Part shown: piece after piece, positions 1 through 13,253 of the stretch
How positions within the stretch are numbered: the stretch's first letter is position 1
How the letters are laid out: each line of letters starts with the position of its first letter
Origin: Metarhizium brunneum
Lineage: Eukaryota > Ascomycota > Sordariomycetes > Hypocreales > Clavicipitaceae
Assembly: GCF_013426205.1 (NCBI RefSeq)
Contig: NC_089426.1
Coordinates: 4,216,001-4,280,000, forward strand
Reading direction: 5' to 3'
Length of the DNA: 64,000 bases
Notes under the pieces: model-generated
Database searches by the model: none
The model's input: the letters and a program-made list of their open reading frames with translations, nothing else
What the model was told of the DNA's origin: nothing
Made by a program: the position numbers and the translations under genes

Positions 1-3000
1 GCATTACAACATCTTGAAGCGACATGCCGATCCCCCCTCGAGGCGACGGAGCCTTGTTTCCCAGAAATATTGAATGCAAAACCAGGCAGCAGGCTTCATT
101 TCTCCGCCCCTGGCCCCCTCAGCAACTAGTTTTTTGAAGTCAGACCCCGTAAAATATGACGAGCCCCGGTGGGCGCGGCTCCATTCGATATATGAGCTGC
201 CACGCAAGTTGGGCCATTTAGGGGTACACTAATGTATATGTTCCCACGTTGTCCTACACGACAAATTATTCAGTCCTTGTGTTGATTCCGACGAGCTGCC
301 GTGTTTCCGATGAGTAACTGGCAAATCGGTAAACAGGGCATATAGTCATGATAACGCCTGGCAGCCGGCACTTCTTTCAGAAACTCGAGGATGAAGTTGC
401 CGACAGACTCAAATCTTTTACTACTGCTGGGGCCCTTCTACAAGTCAGTGGTTGTTCCGTGTCTTTATTCAATTTGGTCGCACCGTCTTTGTGATTTCCG
501 GCTCGTGTTATATTGTATGATTCTTTGCTGCTGCCGAACAGAGGATTCGTCAAGTTTTAGGCCTGTTCGGTAATGGATTCTTCCGCAATAGTCCCAGTCT
601 CTTGATGGCGCAGAACGGGCGGGCAAGAGCCCGTGTTCATCGACACATTAAATCCCGGGCGTGGTACAACTGGTATTACTGGTGCGCAAGTCCCTGTGTG
701 AGGTATAAAAGCTGTACCTGAGGCAGTAATGAAGATGGCTGGATAACGTGCCACGGAAGCTAACAATTTCCCTCCATATATCTCCACGTAATGATAATCC
801 AAGTCTAGTACGTGGTAGATGCTTGGGGCTTCAGGGGACAGTCAGGGTCATCCTTTAGACAGCTCTCTGCCTACAGAGGCCTTGTATGATGCGATTTTAG
901 CGGAATAAGGTATTCGCCAAGAAGTCGCGGCGGCAACCGATAACTCATCCCCGTGTACCTTTGAAATATGAGTTCCGAAGTTATCCTGCCGTGCTACGCT
1001 CCTGGAACAATATGGGCTTGTGTCCTCTTTACGATACCCCATAACTGCTATAGAACCGCTGTTTCCTAGCTTTTTGAACATCCTTTAATGCCCACACGTA
1101 AAATGATCTTGTTGTTCCCATGAAAAGACAGAAAACCCTACTCTGGCGTCGGAAAAGACATGTTGATAATAGGTTTTCATTATTAAATAATTTGAAAGCA
1201 ACATTGTCTGTCATTTGTGTGGTTGCGTTATCGTGGTAGCTGACGGCAACATGTAATGAACCATCCACATCAAGGGTACGGAGTAGTGGCATGTCAATTT
1301 CGCCAGCCCAATGACAAGTACAGATTGAGAGGATGCCTTTGTTGGTCCGCGTAAGTCGAATAAATTGTGGCTATTCAATATCGAGGTGCCGGGTTCGAGC
1401 CTCTGGTGTTATGGTTACTTTGAAGTATATTTTGTCGTCTCCAACGTGCTGGATGGGAAGATTGGGTGCAGTTAATCCATGTTTCTACGCAATTTCAATA
1501 TCAAGACCAGTATGATACCTAGCGTACGGTTGAGCCGATTTTTGGAGCTCATGCCGGTGCAAGGCCATCTCTTGAACCAACCTAGTACCCATGTACGATA
1601 CTAGGTTGCTTGCTGCGAAATGGAAAGTCGCAGGGACCAAAGTTTCTGCATTTTATGACGACTTTGTCTGATTTGTTTTATCTTGTGCTAGAATTCACTA
1701 AGATGGATACGAGTTGGCAAATTCACTCGGAGGGGGATTGCGAACGCTTGAACGCTGTTCTTTATGGCGGGCCCAGGACAAATATATGCGGCCTTTGTTC
1801 ACCGCAATTTATATATGTGCATTCCCTGTGAATTTACAAGGACTTTTACCAGTTCAGTCTGGCAAATGTGGCTAGACTAAATGACTATTCAGCTAGTATG
1901 AGGCTCTTGGACGAACTGTGTAAACCATGCAGACGGCAACTCACGGAACGTGTAATCCATAGAGCGCTCTGAGCAACAATGAAATCTTGATGATAAGTGT
2001 TATACGCTAACCGTTGTATGAATCTTCCTTCTCGCTGGCGGCCAGCGGTTTAGTACGAGGTGATGTCAAATTTTCCATCACACCCAAGCCCAGTGCATCA
2101 CTGAGAATATCTACTGAGATTTCCCCGCTGAGTAAGATTGTTAGCTGAATTAGTCTGTAAATTGTCGTTACTCAGCAAAGCCGAAGCCAATCTGACGCTT
2201 GGACGGCAAGACGCTGGACGGGTCCTACCAGTCAGCCATGTCAGATTATTCCCTTTCCCTTCATCACATTATTTGTCGAATCAAGGCTTTCCCGGCAAAC
2301 TAGGGCGAAGCAGACGTAAGCATGCTTGGTGCCCAAGAGGATGTGTTTTCCACGCGACCAAAGAGTTTAAAAGTGTCAGGGATTTAGATGTTGACGGTCA
2401 GGAATCTAGCTATAAAAGCCGACTGAACATTTGACGAGATGATGGCCCGTCGCCCGCAAGCTGCTTCTTGCGCTGGCATGTCGCGTCGGAAATGCGCCCA
2501 TCAAGACATCAATTTCCACCTTGATGTCGGGGCACGGATAACCCGAAAGCTCTTGACCAGACAGCCTTGGCCTCTTGTAACTCCGGCCGACTCCATTCAT
2601 CTGGGGAGGCTTTGCATATATTGATTGGGGGCACTTTGGGGGCTACCAGTTCGTACTGGTCATCTTCAGCCCAAACTGCAGTGCTTTGGATCTGTCTGTA
2701 CGCATCATTTGCTACCGGGTGGCAGTCCTCGTGTAATACTTGATGGAGAAAATTGGTCCATGTCTGCTCAATGAAGACGTGATTTTGTAATTCTTATTGT
2801 CTGTCGCCAGAGTCAAGAGACGACTCCATTCTTCACACGCTTTAAATCAGCCCTCCAATTTCCGCCCTTGTCGCAGCCAAGACCAACAGGAAACCTGCCG
2901 CGCGGGCGCTCATGCACGCGGGGATGAAGCCTTTCAATGTAGGATTGCATGAAAAGACCGTCCAATTCGCCTTTCATTGTACAGTGGACAAATGAATTTG

Positions 3001-4080
3001 AGCAAGAGTTTGTCCTGCGCCCCAGAGAGAGGTGACAATCTGAGCCGTCGATGCAACCCACATGGGCCACATCGGATGACAGCCGACGGGGCAGAACATT
3101 GAAGCCAGGCAACGGCTCAGCTGATGCCCAAGACGAGCAATCAATCAGCGTAAGCATATTGTTCCGACGTGATACAATGACGCAAGTCCAACGCAACAGT
3201 TCTGTCTGCCGGCCATCCGGGGCCACAAAGCAGTGTCGGCGAAGCTGTGAGAGACCAACACCAACGTCATATCATGGCCCCCAAGGTATTACCCAACGTT
3301 GCGCATGTAAATATATGCGGTTCTGCTGCATGAACCGGGCGCAATTGAGCAAAGTGTGGCAGCGTTCGGGCTGAAATCCCTCGGTCCTATTCCATCTTGA
3401 CCGATTCGAGAGCTGCAGGCGGAGTGTGTCGAGTCTGGTCGGTTCGCCCACGTCTCTGCCCGCTGTGGCCCTACCCAGATGCAAATTGCCGGAGAGGAAG
3501 AAGGCTCGCTATTTTTGAACCATTTTGGGTAGATGCGCATCCGCCAGGATCCCGATTATAAGCAATAGTCTAGGCTGTGGGCAGTCAAATAATGGAGCGT
3601 TTGCCTGTCTTTGATGAATGCCGATCCCCCGCATTTTGGAAGGAATTAAACACGATGCTTGGCGTCTGAAACAACTGTCGATCCCTCCGCTTGATCGGAT
3701 GACACTTGATGTGAGCCGCAGGTCATCATGTGGCCGTTTCCTTTGTAGCCGGTGCCGTTTCCTGTTCTGGACCAATACGAATAAAGTTGACAATCCGGGC
3801 TGCCGTGGTTGCTTTTGGCAGCCTCGTATTGAAGCGTCAGTCGCCTTCGATACCCTGCGCTCATGCTCCAACGTGGCATGCGTTGCGACGATGGCTGCAG
3901 CCAAGGCGGGTCGACCACTCGGCATTATCCCTTCTTCGTATCCCGCCTTCTGTGCCCAAGGCTGATGTTGCCAATGGCACAAGGCGGCAATGTACCAGAG
4001 CAGCAATATTCGCGCTGCGCAGACGAGACTTGGCGAGCGCAACGGTCAACCACACGTCATGGAAACTCCCAGAGGTCCCC
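1..4080. other. Gene-free left end
   Basis: I find no supportable gene in this stretch. Short open frames occur on both strands, but none shows a recognisable domain, intron-linked extension or consistent codon use. It may hold old decayed sequence. Confidence 0.5.
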
Positions 4081-4091
4081 ATGGATCCGTG

Positions 4092-4098
4092 TATAAAA
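4092..4098 (+). promoter_or_regulatory. TATA box of the BYS1-like gene
   Basis: A TATAAAA element lies about 125 bp upstream of the ATG at 4222. The sequence between is C/A-rich and resembles a fungal 5' leader. The consensus and spacing are seen directly; the role is inferred. Confidence 0.6.
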
Positions 4099-4221
4099 GG
4101 AACGGCTGTCTCCCCCCCAGATCCATGATGAAAGTCTCTCAAGGCGCAATACTTTCCCATCGCATCATATCATAGCAAGAACATAACCATACGCCCCTCA
4201 ACTCTCATACCACTTTTCACA

Positions 4222-4689
4222 ATGCTCGGCCAGGCCAAGATTCTCGCCCTCACTTTTGCTACTGCCGGAACCGTCTCGGCAGTCGGCAACGCCGTTGTCA
4301 AGAATAACTGCGACTTCCCCGTGACCGTCTGGTCTGTTGGCAGCCAAGTCTCCAACGCAAACACTCTCCAAACTGGCCAGGCGTACTGGGAGCAGTTTTC
4401 CCGCGACCCCAAGACTGGTGGTCGTGCTCTCAAGATTACCAGGGAGCCTGATGGCCTCTACACCGGCAAGCCGCAGACCATCTTTGCCTATAACCTCAAA
4501 GACGGCGCCGTCTGGTACGATCTGAGCGATGTCTTTGGTGATGCATTCGCCGGGAATAAGCTTGTCGAGGGCAGTGCCGACGCCTCATGCCCTTCCATTG
4601 TCTGGTCCAACGGCATTCCTCCTGCCGGCAGCCAGGTCAAGAACTGCCGTGATTCGGCTGATGTCACCTTGGCTCTGTGCTCCAACTAA
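4222..4689 (+). CDS. BYS1-family secreted protein (thaumatin-like)
   Basis: Single-exon gene for 155 residues. The N-terminus (about residues 1-20) is a hydrophobic secretion signal ending at SAVG. The mature part opens with GNAVVKNNCDFPVTVWSVGS and contains DLSDVFGDAFAG and CPSIVWSNGIPPAGSQVK. These are hallmarks of the Blastomyces yeast-phase-specific (BYS1) family, small secreted beta-rich proteins related in fold to thaumatin. Four cysteines (CDF, CPS, NCR, LCS) probably form two disulfides. The family is common in fungal secretomes and often abundant, but its biochemical role is unsettled. The start is supported by the TATA box and leader and by the signal peptide beginning at this ATG. 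It stands alone, with no obvious functional link to its neighbours. Confidence 0.9.
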   Translation: MLGQAKILALTFATAGTVSAVGNAVVKNNCDFPVTVWSVGSQVSNANTLQTGQAYWEQFSRDPKTGGRALKITREPDGLYTGKPQTIFAYNLKDGAVWYDLSDVFGDAFAGNKLVEGSADASCPSIVWSNGIPPAGSQVKNCRDSADVTLALCSN

Positions 4690-6391
4690 AGATGGCTCCA
4701 TGCCACAACGGATTGATGGATGAGGCTCAGGACTGGAATTTGATATAAATGCCCTGGCCTGTCTTGTAATGGGCTTAAGAGAGGATAAATCGAGCCATGT
4801 GCTACGCTGGGTTAGATAAAGACTTGATAGTTTAGAATTTTCTTAAATCATGACAGCTTGCCGGGCCGCTTTGTTTCGAATGACGGTGACTTGTTCCATG
4901 GCGGATTTCGTTGATGGCGAATGTCTATGGCGGAATGGATTTGTCCTTCGGCAAGCGCGCGCTAATATTTTACGGTATGAAATTGACGGTGTCCGTTGTA
5001 TATGACTACCTAGGTATGTAGTAACTAATACAACTAGGTTGGCATACATCACGGTACACAAGTCCACGCTGGGCGATTGTGAAGCCATTTGTGTATTTAT
5101 CTTGATGGAATATGGGTGAGGTCTAGTCGTTTCGCGATTAGAGCTTTTTTTTTGGCGGCAAATTTTACAAAGGCTTGCCATTTGTACAGTTACTAGGTCT
5201 TGTAGACAACAACTTACTCTCAAGGCTAGCGAGACTGCGCAGGTGCTGACCGTACACCAGTGACCATGGCAGGCATTAACCACATGAGAAACTTACTAGA
5301 ACTCTAGCGATATTGGTTAAGACGTCGAGCACACTTGCCTAGCGTACAAGCATTTGTCAATGTGCTTACATGGCAGTTTTGGTTGTTGACAAGTACAATT
5401 CGTCTTGGTGCTACGAAATAAATATCGTATATTTATTAACAAGGAGGTCTCTCGCCATACTGCGATCATGAGTATGTTTACTCATCATTTGTCCGGCAAT
5501 TTTCTGCCTCCCTCGTCTTCGAACCGCGTATCCGTCGGGACAATTACCAGGGGTAGTGGTCAATTTGAGGATACTTGCCCGGTCTAGTGGTTGCGGACGA
5601 CGTTATTCCGTCGGGCCATACTAATCATGACATGTGGCGACTTTGTCTCTGTCCACTTGCAATCAGGGCTTCTATTAGCTTAACACGGGACCTGGCTCAA
5701 ATAGCATCCAGACACACAGTTACATCGCACGTAAACGATATCCATGTCCATCGATGCCGCAGAGGCCCTAAATCTGCATCTCCACAAGACCCTTGGAGCA
5801 TCCCGGAATGACCCCGTAACCAGGCCTGGAGTATTAGTACCTTTGTATTCAGTGCGCGTATTGTTGCAATGGCTGCATCGATTAGCAAAACGCGCCTATT
5901 GGTCCTCCATTCTCGGAGTCTTCGCGTCATCAAAGGGCTACACCAAGGCATCGACTTGCGCAGCACTCAACATGTAGAAGCCTCCTTCCAAGGCCTGGAC
6001 AAGTTCAACCTTCCATGTACCTCGGCTTTCCCCGTTGTGTTTGCGGCGGACGCCATCCAATGCCAGAAAGGGGCTCGGGTTTCGGACGGATGTGTCCACA
6101 ATTGACTCTTGAGCTAAGCCACTTCCATGGCCAACTAGACTTCGAAACTTGCAAACTTTGCGCCGAGACTCCGTCGGAGGTTAAGGGGAAGGGATATCAC
6201 CGCAAAACTCCCTATCCCGAATGTCGGACTAGAGCGAAAAAAATGGAGATGAAAGACCTCATTCATGACGGCTTAATTGTTCGCCCGATCCCTTGCTCAA
6301 GAGTTGAAATAAACAAGACTACCTTCGTCAACCTCGAAATGCTTGTCTAGCAACTTCAACATCCCCTGCAATCAGAAACAAGGCCATCGCC
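4690..6391. other. Intergenic, nothing recognised
   Basis: This holds the 3' flank of the BYS1-like gene and the upstream region of the oxidoreductase. Short open frames at about 4.8-5.3 kb and 5.6-6.3 kb show no domain similarity I can name. Confidence 0.5.
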
Positions 6392-7748
6392 ATGGATCTC
6401 GAGATCGCCAGGCCACTTACTCTCCCATGCGGGCTCACCATCCCTAACCGCCTCGCCAAGGCGGCTCTGGCAGAGGGATGGGGCGACAAGAATCGGCTTC
6501 CTCACAAAAGCCTGGTAGAGACGTATGGCGCCTGGGCAGACGGCGAATGGGGTTTGGTAATGACGGGCAACGTGCAGGTAGACACAGCATACCTCGGCAC
6601 GCCCGATGACAACGCCGTCAACAGCGACATTCCGCGAGAGCAGCTCCTCCAGTCGTGGAAGCAATGGGCCAGCACCTGCAGCAAAAACGGCACACCGACC
6701 ATTGTCCAGCTCAACCACCCCGGCAGACAATCGACGCCCGGGGCCGGGTCCCACGGGTACTTTGGCAAGACGATTGCCCCGAGCGTGGTGCCGGTAAGGC
6801 TGGGCGACGGCCTGATTGCCCGGTTCCTGAGCGCTCTCGTCTTCGGCAGCCCGCGAGAAATGGACACGGCCGACATCCAGCACGTCGTGGGCCGCTTCGT
6901 CGACGGAGCCAAGCTCTCGCACGAGGCAGGGTTCGCCGGCATCGAGATCCACGCGGCGCACGGCTACCTGCTGGCACAGTTCCTCAGCGCAAAGACGAAC
7001 ACGAGGACTGACGCGTACGGCGGATCGCCCAAGAAGCGGGCCAGAATCGTCGTCGAGATTATCGAGGCCGTGAGGAAGGCTGTGCCCAAGGAATTCTGCG
7101 TCGGCATCAAGCTCAACAGCGTCGATCACCAAAGCCAAACGGAGCTCGAGGAGTGCGTCGAGCAGTTGGAAGTTATTGTTGCTGCTGGCATTGACTTTCT
7201 AGAGATTAGCGGCGGCACGTACGAGAACCCGGAAGTGAGTCCTTTTAGAAAAGCGACGCTTGTCCGACCCGTGCGCGTTGGAACTGACAATGGGATAGAT
7301 GATGATTGGCAAAGCCAACCCCCCCGTGTCGGAGCGGACCGCAGCCCGCGAAGCCTTCTTTATTGAATTCGCCCACGCGATTCGTGACAGATTCAAAGGC
7401 GTGCCTCTGATGGTCACGGGCGGTTTCCGATCGCGGCAGGGCATGGAGGCCGCCATCAAGGACGGCGGTTGTGACCTTGTTGGCATCGGGCGGCCCGCGA
7501 TTCTCAACCCTTTCCTCCCCAAGAATACCATTTTTAACAAGGAGGTCAAGGACGAGGCGGCCAGGTTGTACGTAAAGAGTGTCGCGCCTTCCTGGCTGAG
7601 CAGCGTGCTGGGTATGAGGTCGATTGGTGGCGCGGCCGAAACTGTGAGTGCTCTTTTGCCCATGACGCTTCTAAGGAGCCAGTATTGACGATTTTTTCCA
7701 CAGCTTTGGTACGTGCAACAGATTCACAAAATACTGGCTCGATTATGA
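6392..7748 (+). CDS. Old-yellow-enzyme-like NADH:flavin oxidoreductase
   Basis: Three exons, 6392-7234, 7299-7643 and 7704-7748, give 410 residues. Both introns are phase 0 with GTGAGT donors. FMN-dependent TIM-barrel enzyme of the NADH:flavin oxidoreductase/OYE family. These use NAD(P)H to reduce activated alkenes or act on small xenobiotics, usually in the cytosol. Visible motifs: [12 protein letters not shown] on an early strand; the [15 protein letters not shown] block with the paired histidines that contact substrate; the [10 protein letters not shown] loop; and [10 protein letters not shown] followed by GIGRPAI near the C-terminus, which hold the flavin phosphate. Length is normal for the fungal subgroup. 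OYE homologues occur in secondary metabolite clusters, but this gene is 13 kb from the PKS-NRPS cluster arm and lacks paired TCGG elements, so membership is doubtful. Confidence 0.88.
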
Positions 7749-8018
7749 TTCTATAGACTGGGGCTTGTTATGTAGCTTTTGCGGGTCATCAACTGCATAA
7801 ATGTTCCATCGGAGAGATGGAACGTCACCATGTGGCGTGTTGGACTGTTACAAATAGAGACGGTGGGAGGATACAAGTATTCAACCCGATTTAGCGCTCT
7901 GCACTATAATATACTACAGTGTTCCCATATATGCCTTCCAATAAGCAAATATATTCTACCACTCAGGGTGTTTTATACGCCAACACAGACTTGGCATATT
8001 CCCCCCTACTCTTGCGCT

Positions 8019-9139
8019 CTAGCAGTTGGCCCTGATGGCGTTGGCAAACAAGGCATAGGTGTCAGCGTTGTCAAGAGCCTTCTGAGTATCCAGCTTCATG
8101 GCGTTGTCGTAGCCGTAGCCATTGTCGGTTGTGCCCTTGATCTGCGTTAGGTGCGTAGTCTCGTGTAAGTTGGTCGTGGCTTGGTCCTGGGCGTGGCACT
8201 GGGACGTCAAGGGAGTCATCTCAAAGTACGAGCCGCAGTAGGCCTGGTAGCTCTGACCAGGGTAAGTGTAGGCCAAGACACCGCCGTTGCACTGGTTGGA
8301 GATGTCGGTGCAGTAGTATTTAGAGACGCCGCCGCCGGTCGAGCCGCACTCGGTAGCCGCCTTGCCGAACACGTCGGCGACGGCGCTCTTGGTCGCCTCG
8401 CTAGAGTCTTTGAAGTACTCTTTCACCTTGGCGTCGTTGGACCGCGCGGCTGACTGGGCAGAGCTGGCGAGTTGCTGGCAGTTGTTGAGCGCGGTGTCTG
8501 TCACGGAGCGATGACTGCCGGTGCAGTCAGACTGGACATTGGTGCGCTTCATGGCGCGCTTTTGTGCCCGTTGGAAGGACTTGAGGAGGGCGCCTGCCTC
8601 GGAGCCGTTGATGTTGGCTGTGATGGAGTTGGAGTGGTAAGGGACAGAGCCGATGATGGTGTTGTCGCTGTCGTTGGCAAAGTGCATGACGCCGGAGGAG
8701 TGGATGTCGAATTTGCCGCCGGATGAGAGGTCATGCACCTCGCCCACGTTAAAGGTGACTTCGATAGACTGCCCAGCGGGAATGCGCTCAAAGGCGTCGT
8801 CTTTCAGACCCTTGGTGGTAATTCGCTGGCGGAAACCCTCGAAAGATGCGGCCTTGCCTGTGACAGGTCAGTTTTTTTTTTTGGCTTGGAAGCTGAGCTT
8901 GATAAGAGGAAAGGGGGGAACGTACCGTCCACACCGGTGATACGGGTCTTTTGGATAGCAGATTTGTCGAGAATGGTTCCTGTCCTAAATATTTTCAAGT
9001 CGTCCTTGCCATTATTGGTGATGGTAGCCTTGACGGCACTGTTGCCATCCATCTGGAGCTGGACATCAAGAGGGGTGGGTGGCTGAGGAGCGGTTGCACC
9101 CAGGGAGACGAGAGCAGCAAGGCCAGCAAGCAGCTTCAT
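8019..9139 (-). CDS. Secreted deuterolysin metalloprotease (M35)
   Basis: Two exons on the minus strand, 9139-8926 and 8857-8019 (intron GTACGT...CACAG), encode 350 residues. A signal peptide MKLLAGLAALVSLGATA is followed by a propeptide-like segment. The mature catalytic region carries the zinc motif HETTH with a downstream GTTDNGYGYD segment supplying the third (Asp) ligand, the aspzincin arrangement that defines family M35. At least six cysteines in the catalytic half fit the disulfide-rich fold. Deuterolysins are secreted neutral zinc proteases prized by fungi for degrading basic proteins; they are often expanded in animal-associated species. Length matches the family precursor. The intron contains a long T tract. 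No functional link to the neighbouring oxidoreductase is evident. Confidence 0.92.
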
Positions 9140-12100
9140 TGTGAGTTTCGGAAAAAAAGATGACTCAACTGGGTGTATATCAAGGTGCTGGAGATGGGAG
9201 CAAGGCGGCGAGGCTTGTTGAGCTTCGATTGCAGCAGTGATGTGGCTAAAGAAGAAGCATCTCCCTTTGGCGGACTAAGACACTGTCCTCTACTTATACT
9301 TGTTCCCATGTGGAGAAATCTGTCCGCGGTGTTGACAAAATCTAGCCCAGGCTTGTCTGTCTCCTTGAGGAACTTTGGGAGTCTACCGACACATGGCGAC
9401 GGGAGCCAGTGGCGTAGATCGCAGAACAGTTGACGTCCGAGTGTCGATCCGTGGGGTCGATGTCAGACATTGTCAAGTATGGTTGAACCATTTTTCAACG
9501 CAGCAGCCGGGGATGGCAATGCTACTTTCCTGATGGCGTTAGGTGGCTGTTTCCTTCGCTTCGTTTCCTCTGACAACTTGATGTTGGAGCTCTCGGCGCG
9601 ATTCTGGATTGACGGGCAGACTGATCAACGGTGACACCAGCGGAATTCAATAGCGTTGCCATGGTATCTTTGAGTGGTTTTGATATAGACAACGTATACA
9701 TTTGGTCAATGGGGAGACATCAGACCTGTCCAAATATCAAGGTCAACAATCACGGCAATTGCTAGCAGCACATAGGTGCTAATTGATCATCCATGTGGGA
9801 GTTTTGCCCGTAGCAACGTATTGACTGAAATCACGCATTCCCCCACCCCTTGGCCAGCCTTTGCCGCAGCATCTTGTACCCGGTCGAATGATGATGGGCT
9901 GGGGCTTTACTGTAGTAGCAACATTAAATGTTGATAGTAGTGTGAAGGTGGGTCGGGATTGTGTCAGTCAATATATGCAAGCTTCGATGTCGGGCCATGC
10001 TTCCTGGGTGGCGCTGCTCAGACGAAAAAATAAACTGGTTCGGCCCACCGCCCAACTCGTGGGATACACTCCAGTGGTCGAACTTGTAGTGGAAGACGGG
10101 GATGTGCGATGGTTACGAAGCTACTGCGTTTCCTGTCTGGTGTGACTGTGTAGTTGATAGTCGTACATGATTGTTTCGAGATGGTTGCAAAACTACCAGC
10201 CAATGCAGAAAGTACCAAGCTTAAGAGGATCGCAACGGTGATGTCAATGCGGAGATTTTCAACACAGCGATATGCCCTGATAAAACAGGAAGCCCTCTAG
10301 CTTCCTACAGGGGTAGAGCATCAGTGGTCTCCTGAAGATCTGCGCCTGATGGTGTGTTTCCAAGCCACATGTAGCACAGTTCATCAGCAACATTGCGTCC
10401 AGTATACACTAACAACTAGTCATTGGAGCCAAGCGTTGTTTGTGGCTTCGTTTCCATATTCCCCGTTCAATTCTGTCAAGTAATACTGGGGTCAATAGTA
10501 CTGGGGATATCCAATAACGACCCGGCGATGCATGCTGTCGTTCCAAACACCTTCCCACGCACAAAAACAGATCGGCATCTGAAACTCGTGGTCAAACGAC
10601 CTTTACGCCATGGAACCAAGAATTGCCAAACTCTGGTACCCCGTGAACCACGATCCGAGTCGCCCAGCCGGCTCTGCCAATACCACCTCTGGCCTTGGCA
10701 ACCCCATTTTCTCCGATGTCGACTTCAAGTGACATGGACCTGGCGGGTCAATCGCTTGTGGCTCTGGGGAGAAAGCGCAGGGGGGTCATTGTGCGTCCAA
10801 TGCATTGGATACCAAGTTCTTTCAGCCAAGGCGTCTAGGTTCTTGAAGGCGGACCTGGTCCACCAACCTACGATCATCTCCGGAACCAGTGTCCGATTCG
10901 CTGGGGTTTGTTTTCCCCTTCCCACACGGACATCTGAAGCAGTCTTCTTGGTGACCTTCCCTTCTGGTATATGCTCGCCGCATCAGATGGCATGTTGTTC
11001 CTGACGAGTGTCGATCTTCGTATACATCTCTGGCAAAAAGGTAGACAAGGCGGAATCGCGACCGGGAGAGCCATCCCATGGGCATCCCGTGGGGTTCGCA
11101 AATTGCCCATGTGTATTTAATTCGCCAATTCGCAGCACATCGTTGCTCCGCAATAGCGACCGGTTTCACCAGGCAACTCAACGCTGGGCGAATATTCTAT
11201 TTATGTTTTCGCCAGAGGGACGATCGTTAAAGCAACATGGGCCGCATAGTAACCCCGGTATACAGGGCCTAAAGTCCCGACAGTGGCTTACCTGTGCCTG
11301 GTTTACATTAAGATACCAGACTGCGGTTGTTTTGCCTTACCGTCGCTCCGATACTGAAACAACATGATCAGCATGAAAGTAGTGCAAATCCGATCCTGCC
11401 AATCAAGCCGCCTTTATGCAGATATTCCAGCCGAGCCAGGTCACAACCTCCTGGACGTTGTAACGCGTTGTACGTTGCTCTCCTGAATATCAGAACCCGC
11501 GAACCTCGATTATCATATACGAATAGTAATATTCTCCGCAACATGGGCGAAACACGGATTTTCAACCCGTTTACTTTCCATTTATCAGGAACCATCCAAA
11601 ACACGTGGTCCTCGCACGTGGAATATATGCGGTGGTACCACGGAGTACTTTTCCCGAGCAGCTTATATAGCGTGATAAAACGAACAGGCGCGCACATGAT
11701 CCGGAAGCTCGTTGACTACGGCATGCTTTTGAGCTCCTAATCACTACCAGCAAAGCCAAAGCAAGAGGAGAGAAGAACTCGAGTATTGTGATATGCGCTT
11801 CAAGGCGTCTCTATTTTACAGAGAGCGCCTGAAACGAGCCATGGTGTAGGCAATGCGGATTAGGTACATATCGTATGCCAATATACCTGTGTTGCTATCT
11901 TAACGCCTTTATCCTACTCGTTATACGATGCATGCTATCTCTAACATTCATCAGCGACGCTTACCTGGCATTTTTTAGTGTGTTGGGTACTTGATACGAC
12001 TTCAAAAGTGTGGTTTTAGACGCGTGAATTTGGTTCACAGCACCTAGACAAACAATAAAAGATGACACATACGATTCGCGATAAATACAGAATTCGGACC

Positions 12101-13253
12101 AGGGACTGGGCAGTTTGCATCATTGCCCTAGCTCCCCTACGTTCCGCAAGCAGTGTGACGCCGCGATGGAGATGTTGCAAACAGGGAGTAGAATTTTGAC
12201 ACTTGCCTTTCACCACCAAGACGACACTTAGCCAGTAGAACTCCAGCATAGAACTGCAGATCTGGGCGATGATACAAAATATTACGTGTAATTGTGGCTC
12301 TGGAGATGTGATCTGCCCTTTCCCAAATCCCGACTTGCATAACAGGGGATGGAGCCATCTTGATTGGTTGGCCATCTGCAGCATCATGTTTCACTCCAGA
12401 ACCGGGGATACCGCCTCCATGGATTTGGCTGGGTCTCGTCAACGTGGCTTGCGAATACAGGTTAAACATGAGAGTTTTGCAGATAATGGTTGACGTTCAG
12501 TTTGTGAAAGATAACCCCCTGATATACATTTCACATTCATCCACCTTTTGCGGTACTGATTGAGGCAGCTGTGAATAACACATTCGCTTATTTCAGTGTT
12601 TAGCGAATCGCCTGCCTAGCTAACCTTGCAATGTGTTTTCTGCCTAGGTGTCCCGAGCTCTGCTGTAACATGCCAAGTAATTGGACATCACATGAGATAG
12701 CTCGGCTTGTTAGCTCTAGTTTACCATAATAGTCGCATGCTGTTGGCGACTGTAATACCTGTGCCGAGGCAGTGCTTGTTGTGCAACTACTAGCTACACG
12801 CTAATAGGTCAACTGGCCAATACATGTCTGGTGCTTTTACACTCACCGCCAGGTGGTAAGTGTGCTACCGGCGACACGTATGTGGTCATGTCCCTTGGTT
12901 GCCTCCATGCCATAACCGCCTATTCTAGCAAGGCTGCGCCTTGTCACTAGGTCGTGTGATTCTTGGGTCCGGAATCCAGACGGCTTGTGCAATGCCAACA
13001 GCCATAATTCTTCCTTCTCCACATCACCTCTGTGCTGTGACGAAACTAGAAGTCTATAACGCCAAAAATACCATGCAAGCATGCGGAGATATCTAGCTGG
13101 TTAAAATTGGATAAAGCCTTGACCAAGACAAGATATTATGACGTGAGTCGTCACGTGAGTGGTCAGTGTCTCAACATCCCCTCCCTCTCTCTTCTTTTAC
13201 TTTATCCCGAAAAACTTCTTCCAAGCAACTCAATTCCGAAATTACAACTCAAC
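9140..13253. other. Long gene-free stretch
   Basis: About 4.1 kb without a supportable gene. The first few hundred bases are the deuterolysin promoter. The rest has scattered short open frames (for example near 10.4-11.0 kb and 11.3-11.7 kb) with no recognisable domain. It could contain heavily mutated relics. Confidence 0.5.

Noticed and set aside
1380..1415. tRNA-like GGTTCGAGCC segment
   Set aside because: The bases around it do not form a 5-bp T stem, and no acceptor or anticodon arm is visible.
3509..4042. 177-codon minus-strand frame
   Set aside because: It overlaps the promoter region of the BYS1-like gene, contains no recognisable domain and competes with similarly long frames on the other strand.
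6356..7138. 260-codon minus-strand frame
   Set aside because: It is antisense to the oxidoreductase exon, which carries the real motifs; a shadow caused by G+C-rich coding sequence.
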